This document shows positions 36,025 through 45,174 of a stretch of 64,000 nt of DNA, in pieces. The position numbers and the translations under genes are program-made. The notes beneath the pieces were generated by a model. The model had not been told where the DNA came from. It was given only the letters and a program-made list of their open reading frames with translations, and made no database searches. Every line of letters starts with the position of its first letter. The stretch's first letter is position 1. Source of the stretch: Streptomyces coeruleorubidus (lineage in GTDB: Bacteria; Actinomycetota; Actinomycetes; Streptomycetales; Streptomycetaceae); assembly GCF_008705135.1 (NCBI RefSeq), contig NZ_CP023694.1:3825001-3889000 (forward strand). Direction: 5' to 3'.

Positions 36025-37509
36025 TTGCCCACGCCGCCGCGGTCCCCTCGGTCCACCGCCGCTCCGCAGCGCCGCCCGCAGCCCTCCCCCGGGCGCGCCC
36101 CGCGCAGGTCCGCCCCGCCCGTACGGCGCCGGAAGCCGCGCTGGGGCGTGCGGGTGGTCACCACCCTGTCCGTGGTGGTCCTCGCGTCCGCCGGTATCGG
36201 GCACGCGGTGATGACCAGCCTGGACGCGGACATCGCCCGGGTCGACCCCTTCAAGGACATGAAGAACCGGCCACAGGCGGGCCACGGCATGAACGTGCTG
36301 CTGGTCGGCACCGACGGCCGCGAGAAGATCGGCAAGGAGGAGCGGCGGAAGTACCGGCTGGGCGGGGAGCCCTGCCACTGCACCGACACGATCATGATCG
36401 TGCACATCTCGGAGGACCGGGAGCGGGCGAGTGTGGTGAGCCTGCCGCGCGACTCGTACGCCGTGATGCCCGCGCACGTCGACCGAACGACGGGCAAACG
36501 GCACGGCGGGCACCCGGTCAAGCTGAACGCGGCGTACGCCGAGGGCGGGCCGCAGCTGACCGTGCGGACGGTCGAGAGCATGACGAAGGTGAAGATCGAC
36601 CACTACCTGGAGGTCGACTTCACCAGCTTCATGCGGACCGTGGACGTGGTCGGCGGCGTACCGATCTGCACCGCGGACCCCCTGAAGGACAGCTACACCG
36701 GCCTGGACCTCCCGGCCGGGCGGCACACGCTGGCGGGCGGGCAGGCGCTCCAGTACGTACGCGCACGGCACGTCGACGGGGCGTCGGACCTCGGCCGGAT
36801 GAAACGGCAGCAGCGCTTCATGGCGGCGCTCGTGGAGCGGATCACCTCCTCTGGGATCCTCCTCAACCCGATGAAGTTCCGGGACGTGGCGCGGGCCGTG
36901 CTCGGCTCGGTGCGGGCCGACAAGGGCTTCGGCACGGACGAGATGCTGGACCTGGGCCGGGCCATGCGGAACTTCTCCCCCTCCTCCTCCGAGTTCACGA
37001 CCGTCCCGATCGGGCGGATCGGATACGTCGTGAAGGACGTCGGCTCCACGCTGAAGTGGGACCCCGTGAAGGCGGAGCGGCTCTTCAACGCCCTGCGCCA
37101 GGACCGGCCGCTGTCCGCGCACCGGTCGCGCAGCGCGGCACGGATCGTGTCGGTCGCCCCCCAGCAGATCCACGTCCAGGTGGAGAACGGCACCCGCACG
37201 CCCGGGCTGGGCCGCCGTGTCGACACGGCCCTGGCCTCGACGGGCTTCCGCACGACCCGGGCTCCGGTGAACGCCGCCGCCCGCGACGTCAAGCGCACCG
37301 TCGTCGCCTACGACCCCCGCTGGGACCGCTCGGCCAAGTCCCTCGCCACCGCCCTGCCGGGCAGCGAACTCCGCCCGGTCGAGGGCCTCGGGGCGACCCT
37401 GAAGGTCATCGCCGGCACGGACTTCGAACGCGTACGCAAGGTACGGGCCGAGGACCCGGGGCAGGGCGAGGCCGGGGTGGTGCGGGGGGACGAGGTGGCG
37501 TGCTCGTAG
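36025..37509 (+). CDS. LCP family protein with LytR_C domain
   Basis: About 494 residues: Pro/Arg-rich cytosolic start (PTPPRSPRSTAAPQRR), helix at about 45-65 (VVTTLSVVVLASAGIGHAVM), LCP domain (MNVLLVGTDGREKIGKEERR, HCTDTIMIVHISEDRERASV, SLPRDSYAVMPAHVD, GGQALQYVRARHVDGASDLG) and LytR_C (IHVQVENGTRTPGLGRRVDT). The TTG at 36025 is chosen because GGAGGT lies 6 nt upstream; the open frame further upstream runs into the divergent glycosyltransferase. The CHCTD cysteine in the LCP core is unlike the other copies. Confidence 0.86.
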   Translation: MPTPPRSPRSTAAPQRRPQPSPGRAPRRSAPPVRRRKPRWGVRVVTTLSVVVLASAGIGHAVMTSLDADIARVDPFKDMKNRPQAGHGMNVLLVGTDGREKIGKEERRKYRLGGEPCHCTDTIMIVHISEDRERASVVSLPRDSYAVMPAHVDRTTGKRHGGHPVKLNAAYAEGGPQLTVRTVESMTKVKIDHYLEVDFTSFMRTVDVVGGVPICTADPLKDSYTGLDLPAGRHTLAGGQALQYVRARHVDGASDLGRMKRQQRFMAALVERITSSGILLNPMKFRDVARAVLGSVRADKGFGTDEMLDLGRAMRNFSPSSSEFTTVPIGRIGYVVKDVGSTLKWDPVKAERLFNALRQDRPLSAHRSRSAARIVSVAPQQIHVQVENGTRTPGLGRRVDTALASTGFRTTRAPVNAAARDVKRTVVAYDPRWDRSAKSLATALPGSELRPVEGLGATLKVIAGTDFERVRKVRAEDPGQGEAGVVRGDEVACS

Positions 37510-37632
37510 GGGCCGCGGCGCACGCATGGCGGAATTCTTCCTTCCGCCCCATGGCGGTGCGGGCCGGGCAGGCGTAGGACGGAAGGGCACGAGGGCCGGC
37601 CCCCGGCCCTCACCGCCCACCCGGGAGGAATC

Positions 37633-37995
37633 ATGACCCAGCAAGCCGACATGACCCCGCTGAGCAAGGAGATGCAGGACTGCGTCCAGGCGTGCATGAC
37701 CTGCCACAGCGTGTGCGAGGAGACCATGAGCTCCTGCCTCCAGATGGGCGGCCAGGCCCAGATGCAGATCATGCGCGCGGTCATGGACTGCGCCGAGATG
37801 ACGCGCATGTGCGCCGACATGATGATGCGGCGCTCGCCGCTGTCGGCCGAGATGTGCGCGATGTGCGCCCGGGCCTGTGACATGTGCGCCGAGGCGTGTA
37901 TGTCGATGCCGGACGACGCCCAGATGATGCGCTGCGCCGAGGCGTGTCGCCGCTGTGCCGAGACGTGCCGCACGATGTCGGCCGCCACGATGTGA
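37633..37995 (+). CDS. cysteine-rich four-helix-bundle copper-storage-type protein
   Basis: A 120-residue protein with 16 cysteines and many methionines, arranged along helices as CxxxC and CxxC patterns (DCVQACMTCHSVCEE, MCAMCARACDMCAEACM, RCAEACRRCAETC). This is the pattern of Csp-type proteins, which bind many Cu(I) ions inside a four-helix bundle. No signal peptide, so it should act in the cytosol (Csp3-like). ATG 37633 follows GGAGGAA. It sits between two LCP genes, unrelated in function, while an exported copper operon lies 5 kb further on. Confidence 0.9.
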   Translation: MTQQADMTPLSKEMQDCVQACMTCHSVCEETMSSCLQMGGQAQMQIMRAVMDCAEMTRMCADMMMRRSPLSAEMCAMCARACDMCAEACMSMPDDAQMMRCAEACRRCAETCRTMSAATM

Positions 37996-38025
37996 GGACC
38001 GCGGTGTGAGGGCCGCCTCACAGCA

Positions 38026-38055
38026 GTCGGGGGCACCCCCGTGGGTGCCCCCGAC
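38026..38055. terminator. bidirectional hairpin terminator
   Basis: A perfect 13-bp stem (GTCGGGGGCACCC / GGGTGCCCCCGAC) with a 4-nt loop, between the convergent copper-protein and LCP genes. Confidence 0.85.
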
Positions 38056-38067
38056 GCATGCCGGTGC

Positions 38068-39369
38068 TCAGTTGCCCGAGACGGTGACCGTCTCGTCGTT
38101 CTTCAGCTGGCTGACCAGCGTCTTCAGCTTCACGCTGTCCCACTGGAGGTTGCCGTTCGGGGAGTTGCCCGAGATCGGCATGTTCATCGACTTGCCCTCG
38201 CCGCCGCTGACGCCCTTCATCGCCCAGAACATCGACGCCAGGTCGAACAGGCCCATGTCCTTGTCGACCACGAGGGAGTCCAGGCCCGCGCCCATGGTCG
38301 GGTACAGCTTGAACGGGTTGAGGATCGTGCTCGGGGTGGCGACCTGGTTGGCCAGGGCCGACAGGAACTTCTGCTGGTTCTTCGTACGGTCCAGGTCGGA
38401 ACCCCTGAGCGCGTAGCGGGTGCGGACGAAGGCGAGGGCCTGCTCGCCGTTGAGGGTCTGCTTGCCCTTCTTGAGGTCCGCGCCCGACTTGGTGTCCTTG
38501 ATGTCCTGCGGGATGTCCATCTCGACACCGCCGACCGCGTCCACGATGTTCGCGAAGCCGCCGAAGCCGATCTCCACGTAGTGGTCGATGTGCAGTCCGG
38601 TGTTGGCCTCGACGGTACGGACCAGCAGTTCGGGGCCGTCCTCCGCGTACGCCGCGTTCAGCTTCGTCTGGCGGCCGGTGGCCTGGTAGAGCTTGCCGGA
38701 GTCGGACCCCTTGTACGACGGGATCGTGACGTTCGAGTCACGCGGCAGCGAGATCAGCGTCGGGCCGTTGCTGCCGGTGTGCAGGATCATCATCGAGTCC
38801 GTGCGCTTGCCCTCGGCGGACCCGGTGCGCAGCCTCTTCTTGTCCTCGGCCGACAGGCCCGCGCGGCTGTCGGAGCCGACGATCAGGTAGTTCGTGCCCT
38901 CGCCCGCCTCCGGCCGGTCGATGACCTTCGACAGGTCGACGTCGCGGTTGAGCTTGGAGTCGGCCCAGAAGTACGTGGCGACGCTCGTCACGACCAGCAC
39001 CGTCACGACCGTGATCGCCGTCACCTTGATACGGCGGCGCCAGTTGGGCGCGGGGCGCGGCTCGTACAGGTCGTCGCCCGGACCGCCGGGGCCTCTGCCA
39101 CCGGGGGATCCGTAGACCTGGCCGGTGTTGTAGCCGCTGTCGTAGCCGCCCGGCGGCTCGGCGTAGCCGCCGTTGACGTACGAAGGCTGCTGCGGTACTC
39201 CGCCGCCGTACGGCGGGGCGCCTCCGTAGCCGGCCTGCCCGGGCGACGGCGCCGGACCGCGGCGGACCTGCCGCATCACGCGGGCGCTCTCGGGCTGTGC
39301 GCTCGCGCTTCCGCGTCCGTACCGGCTGCCGCGGTTGTCGTCGGACCATCCCTCGGGCCAATTGTTCAT
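38068..39369 (-). CDS. LCP family protein, single-domain
   Basis: 433 residues: a long Gly/Tyr/Pro-rich cytosolic region (MNNWPEGWSDDNRGSRYGRG onward), a helix at about 130-150 (VTAITVVTVLVVTSVATYFW), then the LCP domain (TNYLIVGSDSRAGLSAEDKK, RTDSMMILHTGSNGPTLISL, PRDSNVTIPSYKG, GEQALAFVRTRYALRGSDLD). No LytR_C domain; the protein ends NDETVTVSGN. The ATG 39369 is chosen because the region upstream is not protein-like. Only LCP gene of the window on the minus strand, divergent from the thioesterase gene. Confidence 0.88.
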   Translation of the reverse strand: MNNWPEGWSDDNRGSRYGRGSASAQPESARVMRQVRRGPAPSPGQAGYGGAPPYGGGVPQQPSYVNGGYAEPPGGYDSGYNTGQVYGSPGGRGPGGPGDDLYEPRPAPNWRRRIKVTAITVVTVLVVTSVATYFWADSKLNRDVDLSKVIDRPEAGEGTNYLIVGSDSRAGLSAEDKKRLRTGSAEGKRTDSMMILHTGSNGPTLISLPRDSNVTIPSYKGSDSGKLYQATGRQTKLNAAYAEDGPELLVRTVEANTGLHIDHYVEIGFGGFANIVDAVGGVEMDIPQDIKDTKSGADLKKGKQTLNGEQALAFVRTRYALRGSDLDRTKNQQKFLSALANQVATPSTILNPFKLYPTMGAGLDSLVVDKDMGLFDLASMFWAMKGVSGGEGKSMNMPISGNSPNGNLQWDSVKLKTLVSQLKNDETVTVSGN

Positions 39370-39488
39370 GCGCCCCAGTGTGCCGGTCCCGGTAGTGGGC
39401 CATACAAGAGTCGTCGGAAAATCAGAGCACGGCTGTGGCGAAGCTGACACAAAAACCCCTCATACCGCCTCGGCATAAGGTAGGGGCC

Positions 39489-40046
39489 ATGACAGACCAG
39501 GCCCCAGCTGCGGATTCCGGCACTCCGGATATCCCGGGCAAGCCGACTTCGGCCTCCCGCACCACCCTCAGCCACATCATGACCCACAACGACACGAACC
39601 TTCTGGGGACGGTGCACGGTGGCGTGATCATGAAGCTGGTGGACGACGCGGCGGGTGCCGTGGCCGGGCGGCACTCCGGCGGGCCGGCCGTCACCGCGTC
39701 CATGGACGAGATGGCGTTCCTGGAGCCGGTCCGCGTCGGCGACCTGGTCCACGTCAAGGCACAGGTCAACTGGACCGGCCGCACCTCCATGGAGGTCGGC
39801 GTCCGTGTCCTGGCCGAACGCTGGAACGAGTCCGCCCCGCCCACCCAGGTCGGCTCCGCCTACCTCGTCTTCGCGGCCGTGGACGCCGACGGCAAGCCCC
39901 GCCGGGTGCCCCCGGTCCTCCCGGAGACCGAACGCGACAAGCGCCGCTACCAGGAGGCCCAGATCCGCCGCACCCATCGCCTGGCCCGCCGCCGGGCGAT
40001 CATGGAACTGCGGGAGAAGCGGGCGGCGGAGGGGTTCGAGGACTGA
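39489..40046 (+). CDS. acyl-CoA thioesterase, hotdog fold
   Basis: A 185-residue cytosolic protein of the BFIT/YciA-like acyl-CoA thioesterase family, which hydrolyses acyl-CoA to free acid and CoA. HIMTHNDTNLLGTVHGGVIM with its Asn-Asp and His-Gly-Gly residues marks the hotdog active-site region; FLEPVRVGDLVHVKAQVNWT and SMEVGVRVLAE are the following strands. The C-terminal tail (RRYQEAQIRRTHRLARRRAI) is strongly basic and helical. ATG 39489 follows AAGGTAGGGG. Monocistronic: divergent promoter on one side, terminator on the other. Confidence 0.9.
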   Translation: MTDQAPAADSGTPDIPGKPTSASRTTLSHIMTHNDTNLLGTVHGGVIMKLVDDAAGAVAGRHSGGPAVTASMDEMAFLEPVRVGDLVHVKAQVNWTGRTSMEVGVRVLAERWNESAPPTQVGSAYLVFAAVDADGKPRRVPPVLPETERDKRRYQEAQIRRTHRLARRRAIMELREKRAAEGFED

Positions 40047-40075
40047 GTGAGCCTCCCGCGGGACGGGAGGCTCAC
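40047..40075. terminator. bidirectional hairpin terminator
   Basis: A perfect 12-bp stem (GTGAGCCTCCCG / CGGGAGGCTCAC) with a 5-nt loop immediately after the thioesterase stop, facing the acyl-CoA dehydrogenase stop at 40095. Confidence 0.85.
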
Positions 40076-40094
40076 CAGCTGACGCAGGGGCCTG

Positions 40095-41252
40095 TTACGG
40101 CAGGTTGCGCGCCATCACGATCCGCTGGACCTGGTTCGTGCCCTCGTAGATCTGTGTGATCTTGGCGTCGCGCATCATGCGCTCCACCGGGTAGTCGCGG
40201 GTGTAGCCGTACCCGCCGAGGAGCTGGACCGCGTCCGTGGTGACCTCCATCGCCGCGTCCGAGGCGAAGCACTTGGCGGCGGCGCCCAGGTAGGTGAGGT
40301 CGGCGTCGCCGCGCTCGGAGGCGGCGGCGGCCTGGTAGGTCAGGGCGCGGGCGGCCGAGATCTTCATGGCCATGTCGGCGAGCATGAACTGGATGCCCTG
40401 GAAGTCGGCGATCGGCTTGCCGAACTGCTTGCGCTCCTGGACGTAGCCCTTGGCGTAGTCGAGGGCGCCCTGGGCGATGCCGAGGGCCTGGGCGGCGATC
40501 GTGATGCGGGTGTGGTCGAGGGTCTTCATCGCCGTGGCGAAGCCGGTGCCCTCCTCGCCGATCATGCGGTCGGCGGGGATGCGGACGTTGTCGAGGTAGA
40601 CCTCGCGGGTCGGGGAGCCCTTGATGCCGAGCTTCTTCTCGGGGGCGCCGAAGGAGACGCCCTCGTCGGACTTCTCGACGACGAAGGCCGAGATGCCCTT
40701 GGAGCGCTTGGCCGGGTCGGTGACCGCCATCACCGTGTAGAACTCGGACTCGCCCGCGTTGGTGATCCAGCGCTTCACGCCGTTGAGGACGTAGTGGTCG
40801 CCGTCGCGGACGGCCTTCGTCTTCATGCCGGCGGCGTCGGATCCGGCGTCCGGCTCGGACAGGCAGTACGAGAACATGCCGTCGCCCTTGGCGAGCGGGG
40901 TCATGTACCGCTTCTTCAGGTCCTCGGAGCCGGAGAGGATCACCGGGAGCGAGCCCAGCTTGTTCACCGCGGGAATGAGGGAGGACGAGGCGCAGACCCG
41001 CGCGACCTCCTCGATCACTATGACGGTCGCCAGTGCGTCGGCGCCCGAGCCGCCGTACTCCTCGGGTACGTGCACGGCGTGCAGGTCGTTCGCGGCCAGC
41101 GCCTCGAGGGCCTCCTGCGGGAAGCGGGCCTCCTCGTCCACCGCGGCGGCGTACGGCGCGATCTTCGCCTCGGCCAGTGAGCGGACGGCGTCGCGGAGCA
41201 TGTCGTGCTCCTCGGACGGGCGGTACAGGTCGAAGTCAGCCGATCCGGCCAA
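40095..41252 (-). CDS. acyl-CoA dehydrogenase
   Basis: A 385-residue FAD enzyme that introduces the alpha,beta double bond in acyl-CoA. Visible motifs: FSYCLSEPDAGSDAAGMKT and YVLNGVKRWITNAGESEFYT (FAD and substrate region), RIPADRMIGEEGTGF, RKQFGKPIADFQGIQFMLAD, and the C-terminal VQLLGGYGYTRDYPVERMMR with DAKITQIYEGTNQVQR, whose Glu in YEGT is the usual catalytic base of short-chain enzymes. Start TTG at 41252 with GAGAG upstream. Substrate chain length cannot be fixed from sequence. Monocistronic by position. Confidence 0.93.
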   Translation of the reverse strand: MAGSADFDLYRPSEEHDMLRDAVRSLAEAKIAPYAAAVDEEARFPQEALEALAANDLHAVHVPEEYGGSGADALATVIVIEEVARVCASSSLIPAVNKLGSLPVILSGSEDLKKRYMTPLAKGDGMFSYCLSEPDAGSDAAGMKTKAVRDGDHYVLNGVKRWITNAGESEFYTVMAVTDPAKRSKGISAFVVEKSDEGVSFGAPEKKLGIKGSPTREVYLDNVRIPADRMIGEEGTGFATAMKTLDHTRITIAAQALGIAQGALDYAKGYVQERKQFGKPIADFQGIQFMLADMAMKISAARALTYQAAAASERGDADLTYLGAAAKCFASDAAMEVTTDAVQLLGGYGYTRDYPVERMMRDAKITQIYEGTNQVQRIVMARNLP

Positions 41253-41437
41253 GGTCTCTCACGCTCCAAAACGCTGCGATGGTGGCGCTAACTACCGTTA
41301 AGTAATCAAAAGTTTATGGGGTCGCTCACCGGAGGGATACGTGAGCTAGACGACAGCGGGAAAGTTGCCCTGTGAAGCGCGCTCCCATGCCCCGGATATG
41401 CTCGGGCGCGCACCTGCCGTAGACCCCTGGAGCACCC

Positions 41438-42781
41438 ATGGCCCTGAAGATCACCGTGATCGGCACCGGTTATCTCGGCGCGACACACGCGGCGGCCATG
41501 GCCGAGCTGGGTTTCGAGGTGCTCGCCCTCGACGTCGTGCCCGAGAAGATCGAGAAGCTGGAGCGCGGCGAGGCCCCGATGTACGAGCCGGGGCTCGATG
41601 AGCTGCTGCGCAAGCACGTCGCCGGTTTCGAGGGCTCCAGCGGGCGGCTGCGCTTCACCCAGGACTGGGCCGAGGTCGGCGCCTTTGGGGATGTGCACTT
41701 CGTCTGCGTGAACACCCCGCAGCGGCACGGCGAGTACGCCTCCGACATGAGTTACGTCGACTCCGCGTTCGCCTCGCTCGCCCCGCATCTGCACGGCCCC
41801 GCCCTGGTCGTCGGCAAGTCGACCGTGCCCGTGGGTACCGCCGACCGGCTGGCGTCCTACCTGGCCGCGCACGCGCCGGCCGGCGAGGACGCCGAGCTGG
41901 CGTGGAACCCGGAGTTCCTGCGCGAGGGCTTCGCCGTCAAGGACACGCTGCACCCCGACCGGATCGTGGTGGGCGTGCGCAGCGAGCGGGCCGAGAAGTT
42001 GCTGCGGGAGGTGTACGCCACGCCGATCACCGAGGGATCGCCGTTCGTCGTCACGGACTTCCCGACCGCCGAGCTGGTGAAGACCTCAGCGAACTCCTTC
42101 CTCGCCACGAAGATCTCCTTCATCAACGCCATGGCGGAGGTATGCGAGGCCGCGGGCGGTGACGTGGCCAAGCTGGCGGAGGCCATCGGGTACGACGACC
42201 GGATCGGGAAGAAGTTCCTGCGGGCCGGGATCGGGTTCGGTGGCGGATGTCTGCCGAAGGACATTCGCGCCTTCATGGCGCGGGCCGGTGAGCTGGGTGC
42301 CGACCAGGCGCTGACGTTCCTGCGCGAGATCGACTCCATCAACATGCGCCAGCGCGGGCAGATGGTGGAGCTGACCCGGCAGGCGCTGGGCGGCGGGCCG
42401 TTCCTCGGCAAGCGGGTGGCGGTCCTGGGCGCGACCTTCAAGCCCGACTCGGACGACGTACGGGACTCCCCCGCGCTGAACGTCGCCGGGCAGATCCACC
42501 TCCAGGGCGGACAGGTCACGGTCTACGACCCCAAGGGCATGGAGAACGCCCGCCGCGTCTTCCCGACCCTCGGCTACGCCGACTCGGCGCTGGACGCCGT
42601 GCGGGGCGCCGACATCGTGCTGCATCTGACGGAGTGGCGGGAGTTCCGCGAGCTGGACGAGGAGGCGCTCGGGGAGGTCGCGGCGGCCCGGATCATCCTC
42701 GACGGCCGCAATGCCCTCGACCCGGAGCGCTGGCGCAAGGCCGGGTGGACGTACCGGGCGATGGGGCGGCCGACCGCCTGA
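41438..42781 (+). CDS. UDP-glucose/GDP-mannose 6-dehydrogenase family (likely UDP-glucose 6-dehydrogenase)
   Basis: A 447-residue NAD-dependent enzyme, predicted to oxidise UDP-glucose to UDP-glucuronate for surface polysaccharide synthesis. The N-terminal Rossmann motif is VIGTGYLGATHAAAMAELGF; the central domain has ELVKTSANSFLATKISFINA, and the catalytic cysteine lies in GIGFGGGCLPKDIRAF. The C-terminal domain carries VLGATFKPDSDDVRDSPALN. GDP-mannose as substrate is the main alternative given manABC in the window. ATG 41438 follows TGGAG. Divergent from the acyl-CoA dehydrogenase. Confidence 0.92.
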   Translation: MALKITVIGTGYLGATHAAAMAELGFEVLALDVVPEKIEKLERGEAPMYEPGLDELLRKHVAGFEGSSGRLRFTQDWAEVGAFGDVHFVCVNTPQRHGEYASDMSYVDSAFASLAPHLHGPALVVGKSTVPVGTADRLASYLAAHAPAGEDAELAWNPEFLREGFAVKDTLHPDRIVVGVRSERAEKLLREVYATPITEGSPFVVTDFPTAELVKTSANSFLATKISFINAMAEVCEAAGGDVAKLAEAIGYDDRIGKKFLRAGIGFGGGCLPKDIRAFMARAGELGADQALTFLREIDSINMRQRGQMVELTRQALGGGPFLGKRVAVLGATFKPDSDDVRDSPALNVAGQIHLQGGQVTVYDPKGMENARRVFPTLGYADSALDAVRGADIVLHLTEWREFRELDEEALGEVAAARIILDGRNALDPERWRKAGWTYRAMGRPTA

Positions 42782-43197
42782 GTTCCGGCCGCACGAGCTC
42801 GAATCCGGTCCGGTTCCGTGAATTCCTGACGGCTTCGCGGCAGATTCGGGAATTCTCGCGGGATCGGTGAAGGAGCGAGCGGATCCGCGCGGATTTTCTG
42901 TGCTTCTTTCGCTGTCGCGCCCGGGCGCCGAGGCCGCGCTCGGGCAGGCCCCCCAAGGCCAGCAGCCTCCTCCGGGCCCGACATATGCCGTCGCCCTCGA
43001 AATCACCAATATGAGTTCGAATTTCATTCGAGTGGCACGCGGAATCGACCGATTTCTCGGGTCGGCCCACCGGGAGAGAGGGTCAGGAAACAATCGATTA
43101 ACCGACGCGTAGTTGCGCGGAATCCCCCTTCCACTCCACTGGTCGTCATTCGCCACACCTTCAGTGTGGCTTGACTTGACCATGCCAGGAGTGCCCC
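42782..43197. other. intergenic region before the copper operon
   Basis: 416 bp, noticeably AT-richer than its surroundings, without a convincing gene. A 7-bp hairpin (GCCACAC / GTGTGGC, 43152-43170) lies 28 bp before the first start and may be an operator or mRNA structure. GGGAATTC-like and TTCGAATTTC palindromic patches occur at about 42850 and 43018. The operon promoter was not located. Confidence 0.55.
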
Positions 43198-43818
43198 ATG
43201 CCCTTGTTCTCCCGGGCGGAGTGGCCGCGGGATCACCGCGACGAGTTGGTGGCCGGAGCGCTTGTCGGCGCCGTGGTCATCGTGCTGGGTTACGCGTCGG
43301 GCATCGGTGCCCCCTCCGCCTCCGGCGGCACGCAGACGGCCGCTCCCCCGACATCACCGCCCGCGGCCACCGCGCCGGCGAACCCCGCGCCGGACGCGCC
43401 GGGTGACCCGGGCGTATCGGATCCGGGCGCCGGGGCGGGCCAGGTTCCCATCGGCGGCGGCCCGTTGCCGGGGTACGGCGCAATCGGCGCGGGTCCCGGG
43501 TACGGCACCGGCGGTGCGGGCGGGTCCGGCCACACCGGCCATACGGCCTCCCCGCCCTCCGACCCCGGTGCCGGCTCCCCCTCCCCCTCCCCCACGCCCA
43601 CCCCGTCGGGGTCCGCCCCCGCCGACGGCGACACCTGCGAGGACGGCGAGGTCACCCTCGTACAACCGCTCCTCGGCGGGCTCACCGAGCCCGTGTTCGG
43701 GCTGCTCGACGGTACGGGCGAGACGCCCACGCCGCAGCCCTCCCCCTGTGTCGGCCTGGCCCCGGTCGGCAGCCTCCTCGGCGGCATCGCGTCCCCCGGG
43801 CCGGAGGCGACCCCGTGA
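43198..43818 (+). CDS. membrane-anchored Pro/Gly-rich hypothetical protein
   Basis: A 206-residue protein: a short basic/acidic cytosolic start (PLFSRAEWPRDHRDEL), one helix (VAGALVGAVVIVLGYASGIG), a long Pro/Ala/Gly/Ser linker and a small C-terminal region containing two cysteines (TCEDGEVTLVQPLLGGLTEP and a later PSPC), which could form a disulfide. I do not recognise the family. ATG 43198 follows AGGAG. The stop overlaps the CopC-CopD start (GTGA), so it is the first gene of the copper operon and may be an accessory surface protein. Confidence 0.75.
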   Translation: MPLFSRAEWPRDHRDELVAGALVGAVVIVLGYASGIGAPSASGGTQTAAPPTSPPAATAPANPAPDAPGDPGVSDPGAGAGQVPIGGGPLPGYGAIGAGPGYGTGGAGGSGHTGHTASPPSDPGAGSPSPSPTPTPSGSAPADGDTCEDGEVTLVQPLLGGLTEPVFGLLDGTGETPTPQPSPCVGLAPVGSLLGGIASPGPEATP

Positions 43819-45149
43819 CCACGACCGCTCGCCGCGCCCTGCTCCTCCTCCTGCTCACCCCCCTCCTCTACGTCCTGGCCGGAGCGCCCCAGGCCGCCTC
43901 CGCCCACACCGAGCTGGTCTCCTCCTCCCCGAAGGACGGGGCGGAGCTGAACAAGGCCCCCGGCCACCTCACCCTCACCTTCGACGAGGCCGTCGACCTC
44001 GCCGACGTCCGTGTGCTGACGATGGGCGGCGACCGGCTGCCGGTGTCCCGTACGCCGGGCGGCGGGGCCGACGCCGTCCGGGTCGCGCTCGACGCCCCGG
44101 AGCACGGTGAGTTCGCCGTCATGTGGTCCGTCGTCGACGCGGAGGACGGGCACGCCTCTTCCGGCCGGATCGCCCTCACCATCGGCGCTGCGGCCGCCGG
44201 GACCGGCGGCGACGAGGCCGCCGCCTCCGCTCCCGCTGCCTCCCCCTCGGTGCGCAAAGGTCTCGCCGCCGCCCGCTGGGCCGGTTATCTCGCGCTGGCC
44301 CTGTTCGTCGGCGGTCTCGCCTTCGTCGTGCTGCTGTGGCCGCGCGGCGCCCAGGAGCCACGGTCCCGGGCGCTGCTCGTCTTCGCCTGGACGGTCGGGC
44401 TGCTGGCCACCGTCGCGACCATCGGTCTCCAGGGCGCCTACGGCACGCTCGGCGGACTGCGGGACGCGCTGCGCCCTGGGACGTACGCCGATCTGCTGGC
44501 CACCGAGCCCGGGGTCGTGCTCGCCGCCCGCGCTCTGGTGTGGGTGCTGGCGGCCGTGGTGCTCGGCGCCCTCCTCCAGGGCGGGGCCAGCACCTCCCGC
44601 TCCCCGGGCTGGCGGGTGGGCGCCCTCGCGGTGACGTTCGGGCTGCTGCGGACGACCGGTATGACGGGTCACAGCTCCGAGGGCGCCGAGCCCACGTGGG
44701 GTGCCGTCGCCGACTTCGTCCATCTGCTCGGCGCCTCGCTGTGGATCGGCGGGCTGGCCGTGCTCACGCTGGCCGTGCTGCCGCGTCGGCGAGCCCGGGA
44801 GCTGGCGGTGGTGGTGCCGGGTTACTCACGGCTCGCGGCGGTGAGTGTCACCGGGATCGTCGGCGCCGGGCTGGTGCTCGCCTGGCAGGTGGTGGGGTCG
44901 TACGACGCCCTGCTGCACACCTCGTACGGGCAGCTGCTCCTGCTGAAGACGGGCGTGCTCGGGGCCGTCCTGCTCGCCGCGTTCGCGAGCCGTCAGTGGG
45001 TGCGCACCCGACTCGATCTCGCCGTGCTGCTGCGCGGCGACGCCGCCACCGTGCGGCCCTTCGGTTACTCGGTCGCGGTCGAGACGGGGCTCGTCCTCGT
45101 CGTGCTCGCCGTGACGAGCCTGCTGGTCACGGCCGACCCCGGCCGCTGA
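43815..45149 (+). CDS. CopC-CopD fusion copper-handling membrane protein
   Basis: 444 residues. A signal peptide ends at about ASA-HTELV so the mature protein begins with His31, as needed for the CopC Cu(II) site; the CopC domain runs to about 125 (SSPKDGAELNKAPGHLTLTF, SVVDAEDGHASSGRIALTIG). A Ser/Ala linker leads to about eight membrane helices of the CopD type (ARWAGYLALALFVGGLAFVV, ADFVHLLGASLWIGGLAVLT, with His residues in helices). Such fusions import or shuttle copper across the membrane. Starts at a GTGA overlap with the gene before; the cupredoxin gene follows after 25 bp. Confidence 0.92.
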   Translation: MTTTARRALLLLLLTPLLYVLAGAPQAASAHTELVSSSPKDGAELNKAPGHLTLTFDEAVDLADVRVLTMGGDRLPVSRTPGGGADAVRVALDAPEHGEFAVMWSVVDAEDGHASSGRIALTIGAAAAGTGGDEAAASAPAASPSVRKGLAAARWAGYLALALFVGGLAFVVLLWPRGAQEPRSRALLVFAWTVGLLATVATIGLQGAYGTLGGLRDALRPGTYADLLATEPGVVLAARALVWVLAAVVLGALLQGGASTSRSPGWRVGALAVTFGLLRTTGMTGHSSEGAEPTWGAVADFVHLLGASLWIGGLAVLTLAVLPRRRARELAVVVPGYSRLAAVSVTGIVGAGLVLAWQVVGSYDALLHTSYGQLLLLKTGVLGAVLLAAFASRQWVRTRLDLAVLLRGDAATVRPFGYSVAVETGLVLVVLAVTSLLVTADPGR

Positions 45150-45174
45150 ACTCCCCCAAGCACAAGGAGCACAA

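Noticed and set aside
42867-43112. An 81-codon open frame before the copper operon
   Set aside because: No ribosome site, no recognisable sequence and AT-rich, non-biased codons; treated as intergenic.
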